DNA from: Polyangium sp. 6x1
GTDB lineage: Bacteria; Myxococcota_A; Polyangia; Polyangiales; Polyangiaceae
Assembly: GCF_029946515.1 (NCBI RefSeq)
Contig: NZ_JARZHH010000028.1
Coordinates: 1-64,000, forward strand
DNA: 64,000 nt
Direction of reading: 5' to 3'
Numbering within the stretch: position 1 is the stretch's first letter; the number at the start of each line of letters is the position of its first letter. Positions 59,587 to 64,000 of the stretch are shown here, piece by piece. Under the pieces are notes generated by a model that saw only the letters and a list, made by a program, of their open reading frames with translations, did no database searches and was not told the origin of the DNA. A program made the translations under genes and the position numbers.

Positions 59587-60662
59587 CAGAACCGACCTCC
59601 GATCCCCGCGCCCGCGCCATCCGGGCCGACCCACGGCCACGTCGTGAGCTTCGCCGTGCGCGATGCGCCCGTCTTCGGCGCCATGACAATCCCGACGACG
59701 GCCGCAGAGAGCGCCGCGACGCCGCCGATGCCGAGGCCGATGAAGAGGCCGCTATCGCGGTTCTTGCGCGCGTTGTCGTCCGCGGGGTCGTACACGGCCT
59801 CGGACGGACAGTGCTTCGTGACGTCGCCGTCGCAGATGCCTGCCTGCTTGCCCTCGACGTACGCCTGATCGATCCGGAACGCCGCCGCGCCTGCGAGCAG
59901 CGCGATGCCGGCGCCCCCGGCCGCCCACGCCCAGATCGGGATGCGCCGGCCTCCCGCGGCCTCCTCGTCGGTGCGCAGCGCGATCGCCACGTCGACGACC
60001 TTGCCCTCGGTGACGTCCACGGTCTTCGCGAACGGCTCGTAGCCGGGCGCGTCGGCGCTGATCGACTGCGGGCCCAGATCCACGGGGATGACCGTGCCGA
60101 GCATGGCGACGGGCACGTCCTTGCCGTTGTGCGTGACGCGCAGCCCCGCAGGCGCGCCGCCACTCACGGCGATCTTGATGCGCGGCAGGCGTGGCTCGAT
60201 CTTCGCGAGCCCCTTCTGCGCGACGTCCTCGAGCGCGCGCTTGCGCTCCTCGCCTTGCGTCTCGCGGTTCAGGACGATCGCGCGCTGGTAGGCCGACCAC
60301 GCGAGCGCGAGCTTTCCTTCGTGCTCGTAACATCGCGCGATGTTGAGCAGCGTGCTCGCCGCGGGGTAGAGGATCATGCTCGCCTCGAACTTGGCGCAGC
60401 CCTCCTTCCAGTTGCCGCGATCGAGCAGATCCCGGCCCGCCTGAAAGAGCGCGGCCGCCGCGGGATCGGGGACCGACGCGCTCTGTGCCTCCGCCGCACG
60501 CAGCGGCGCGAGGGCGATCGACGCTCCGAGGCACGCGACGAGCACGGATCCGACGCGCGCACGAACAGCGCTGCCCGGGCGGGTTTTCCGCGGGGAGCGA
60601 GCGATTTCTGTGCACGACAGCGCAGCGGGACCGCGTGGCTCAGAGCTCACGGAGCGGATCAT
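59586..60662 (-). CDS. TPR/PEGA-type envelope protein
   Basis: A 358-residue protein with a Sec signal (ACLGASIALAPLRAAEAQ). A tetratricopeptide-like helical part (AAALFQAGRDLLDRGNWKEGCAKFEAS, LLNIARCYEHEGKLALAWSAYQRAI) is followed by a PEGA-like beta domain (AGLRVTHNGKDVPVAML, IPVDLGPQSISADAPGYEPF). Two hydrophobic segments flank a Cys-containing loop, an arrangement like the PEGA protein at 21869-23017. It overlaps the upstream kinase gene by 23 bp and is coupled to the propeller gene. Confidence 0.8.
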   Translation of the reverse strand: MIRSVSSEPRGPAALSCTEIARSPRKTRPGSAVRARVGSVLVACLGASIALAPLRAAEAQSASVPDPAAAALFQAGRDLLDRGNWKEGCAKFEASMILYPAASTLLNIARCYEHEGKLALAWSAYQRAIVLNRETQGEERKRALEDVAQKGLAKIEPRLPRIKIAVSGGAPAGLRVTHNGKDVPVAMLGTVIPVDLGPQSISADAPGYEPFAKTVDVTEGKVVDVAIALRTDEEAAGGRRIPIWAWAAGGAGIALLAGAAAFRIDQAYVEGKQAGICDGDVTKHCPSEAVYDPADDNARKNRDSGLFIGLGIGGVAALSAAVVGIVMAPKTGASRTAKLTTWPWVGPDGAGAGIGGRF

Positions 60663-62136
60663 ACCCCGATTGCTTCTTCGTCGTGCGCTTGGTCGAGGGG
60701 TTCGTCGGGGTGGTCGTTGGACTTGCCGCCTTGCCGGTGGTGGTTGCGGCCGCCGGTGTATTGGCGCTCGTGGGCGAGGGCGCAGGCGCCGCCGTCGTCG
60801 CCTCGGCCGTCGCGGCGCTCGAAGGCGTGCGGGCTTCAGGCGTGGCCGCGGCGACGACCGGAGCGCTCGTCGTTGGGACGCCGCCTGCGGCCGGCGCGCT
60901 GGCCGTCCCGCTCACCGGGCCCGAGAGGCGAAGGACGATCGCCGCGACGCCGATCCCCACGACGAACGCGACGAGCAGCACAGCCCCGATCGCCTTGCGG
61001 TTCGACTTCTTCGTCGTCGGGGTCGCTGCCTGGGGCTTCGCGTACGGTCCGTACGGCGCCGCGCCCGGCGGCCGGAACGCGGGCGCGGGCGGGAGCGGCG
61101 GCACGGGTGCGGGCATGCCCGGACTCGACGAAGGCGCGCCGGGGACGGGCGGACGATAGAGGCCGCCCGCGAGCTGGCGGACCGAGGTCGCCGTGACCCA
61201 GTCACCGGAGGACGTGAGCGGCCGCGAATCGAGCGGGACGCCGAGCACCTGCGCGAGGGCGAGGACGAGGTCCGTGGCCTTCGTATAGCGCCCGTCTGGC
61301 TTCGGCCACGTCGCGCGGGTGAACCAGGCATCAAAGGCCTGCGGCAGCTCGACGCCGTAACGACGCGCGCGCACCGAGGCCGGCTCCTTCGCGCCCTCCA
61401 CGATGCGCAGGAGCAGCGTGTAGAGCGACTCGAGTGTGCGGCTCTCTTCGAGCCAGTACGGCTCGCCGACGAGCAGCGCGTAGGCGATGTGGGCGAGCGC
61501 GTAGAGGTCGGCGCGATGATCGATCGTGCCTTCGCCGAGGATCTGCTCGGGCGACATGTACGGCGGCGTTCCGAGGTTGATCGTCTGCTGCTTCATGCCG
61601 CCGTGCTGGCCGGAGGCGAGCACCTTGGCGATGCCGAAATCGAGCAGCTTGACGCGGGGCGTGCCGTCGTCGCGGTACGTGATGAAGATGTTCTCGGGCT
61701 TGAGATCGCGGTGGACGATGCCCGCGGCGTGCGTCTTGTCGAGCGCGCGCGCGGCCTGCGAGAGCACGAGGACGATCTCGGGCGGCGAGAGTTTTCCCCG
61801 GTCGCCGAGCACGTTCGCGAGGTCGTCGCCGCGGAGGAGCTCCATCACGAGGAAGGGCGCGCCGGTGTCGGCGTCGACGTCGGCGTCGAACGTCTCGACG
61901 ATGTGCTCGCTGACGATGTCGGCGGTGACCGTGGCTTCGAGCTTGAAGCGCTCGCGCATCTCGGGGCTGCCGACGAGGCCTGGCAGCATCACCTTGAGCG
62001 CGCGGCGGCGCAGCGTCTTCTGGTCGATGACCTCGTAGATCGCGCCCATGGCGCCGGTGCTGACGCAACGCACGACCTCGTAATGGCCGTGGAAGATCTT
62101 GCCGGGGGCGAGCAGCCCCGCATCCGGTTCCGCCAA
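60640..62136 (-). CDS. Transmembrane Ser/Thr protein kinase
   Basis: A 498-residue Hanks-type kinase. The glycine loop is VSTGAMG, with Ser in place of the first Gly. Lys48 (RALKVM), VHRDLKPEN, LLDFGIAK and LGTPPYMSPEQ are intact, so activity is likely. A Pro-rich linker, one transmembrane helix (~382-404) and a Ser/Thr/Pro/Ala tail ending SGYDPLREL follow. The PEGA and propeller genes lie directly downstream with overlaps, suggesting one operon for a kinase and two envelope proteins. Confidence 0.94.
   Translation of the reverse strand: MAEPDAGLLAPGKIFHGHYEVVRCVSTGAMGAIYEVIDQKTLRRRALKVMLPGLVGSPEMRERFKLEATVTADIVSEHIVETFDADVDADTGAPFLVMELLRGDDLANVLGDRGKLSPPEIVLVLSQAARALDKTHAAGIVHRDLKPENIFITYRDDGTPRVKLLDFGIAKVLASGQHGGMKQQTINLGTPPYMSPEQILGEGTIDHRADLYALAHIAYALLVGEPYWLEESRTLESLYTLLLRIVEGAKEPASVRARRYGVELPQAFDAWFTRATWPKPDGRYTKATDLVLALAQVLGVPLDSRPLTSSGDWVTATSVRQLAGGLYRPPVPGAPSSSPGMPAPVPPLPPAPAFRPPGAAPYGPYAKPQAATPTTKKSNRKAIGAVLLVAFVVGIGVAAIVLRLSGPVSGTASAPAAGGVPTTSAPVVAAATPEARTPSSAATAEATTAAPAPSPTSANTPAAATTTGKAASPTTTPTNPSTKRTTKKQSGYDPLREL

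Positions 62137-64000
<1,864 letters not shown>

Overview
The window is chromosomal DNA from a GC-rich (about 70% G+C) Gram-negative bacterium. It is almost certainly a myxobacterium of the Polyangium/Sorangium type (Myxococcota). The signs are four eukaryotic-like Ser/Thr kinase-family genes, one of them a predicted pseudokinase; FHA, PEGA and STAS domain proteins; many small lipoproteins with Gly- or Pro-rich tethers; an orphan Uma2 nuclease; and a cytochrome P450. No rRNA, tRNA, prophage, insertion sequence or CRISPR array is visible. Coding density is high, and most intergenic gaps are under 250 bp.

Layout. 1-5.1 kb: cut-off FHA protein, glycerol kinase, UPF0158 protein, a secreted protein, an orphan BMP/PnrA-type binding protein. 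5.1-10.3 kb: a c-di-AMP module, with folP-cdaA-cdaR on the minus strand facing a divergent 7TM-HD phosphodiesterase gene. 10.3-15.1 kb: acyl-CoA dehydrogenase, GNAT protein, unknown protein, NamZ-type muramidase. 15.2-18.4 kb: tandem pseudokinase and kinase, followed by an HtrA protease. 20-25.4 kb: truA, a lipoprotein, rsmD, a PEGA protein, an FAD oxidoreductase and purN, all on the minus strand. 25.4-33.6 kb: lipoproteins, a soluble kinase, PAS-STAS and SpoIIAA-like proteins, an AMIN-like lipoprotein, P450, PAP2. 33.6-39 kb: miaA, unknown, M14 carboxypeptidase, GT-C transferase, Uma2. 39-44.2 kb: an MbnP/MbnH 'metallo-mystery pair' operon with a third lipoprotein gene, divergent from a lipoprotein carrying three thioredoxin/DsbA modules. 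44.2-51.8 kb: envelope proteins, GCS2-type ligase, DUF4920, outer-membrane protein, deoxynucleoside kinase, response regulator, a PlsC-like gene and nadA. 51.8-55.5 kb: a 21-bp tandem repeat array, two helical unknowns, an operon with two matching 8-Cys lipoproteins and a GNAT gene, isochorismatase-like hydrolase. 55.6-64 kb: a UbiB-selD operon, a kinase/PEGA/beta-propeller operon, guaB, and the cut-off end of a probable outer-membrane protein.

How genes fit together. The clearest units are c-di-AMP synthesis versus breakdown from facing promoters; the copper-linked MbnP/MbnH pair next to a disulfide-oxidoreductase-like lipoprotein; the kinase/pseudokinase pair; and the translationally coupled PEGA-propeller genes behind a transmembrane kinase.

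The least conventional features are non-coding. A structured multi-hairpin element occurs twice, each time starting at a stop codon and showing compensatory base changes (5.06 and 19.9-20.0 kb). A strictly 21-bp-periodic array of about 15 degenerate units lies at 51.8-52.13 kb. A perfect 18-bp palindrome sits just upstream of the active kinase gene.
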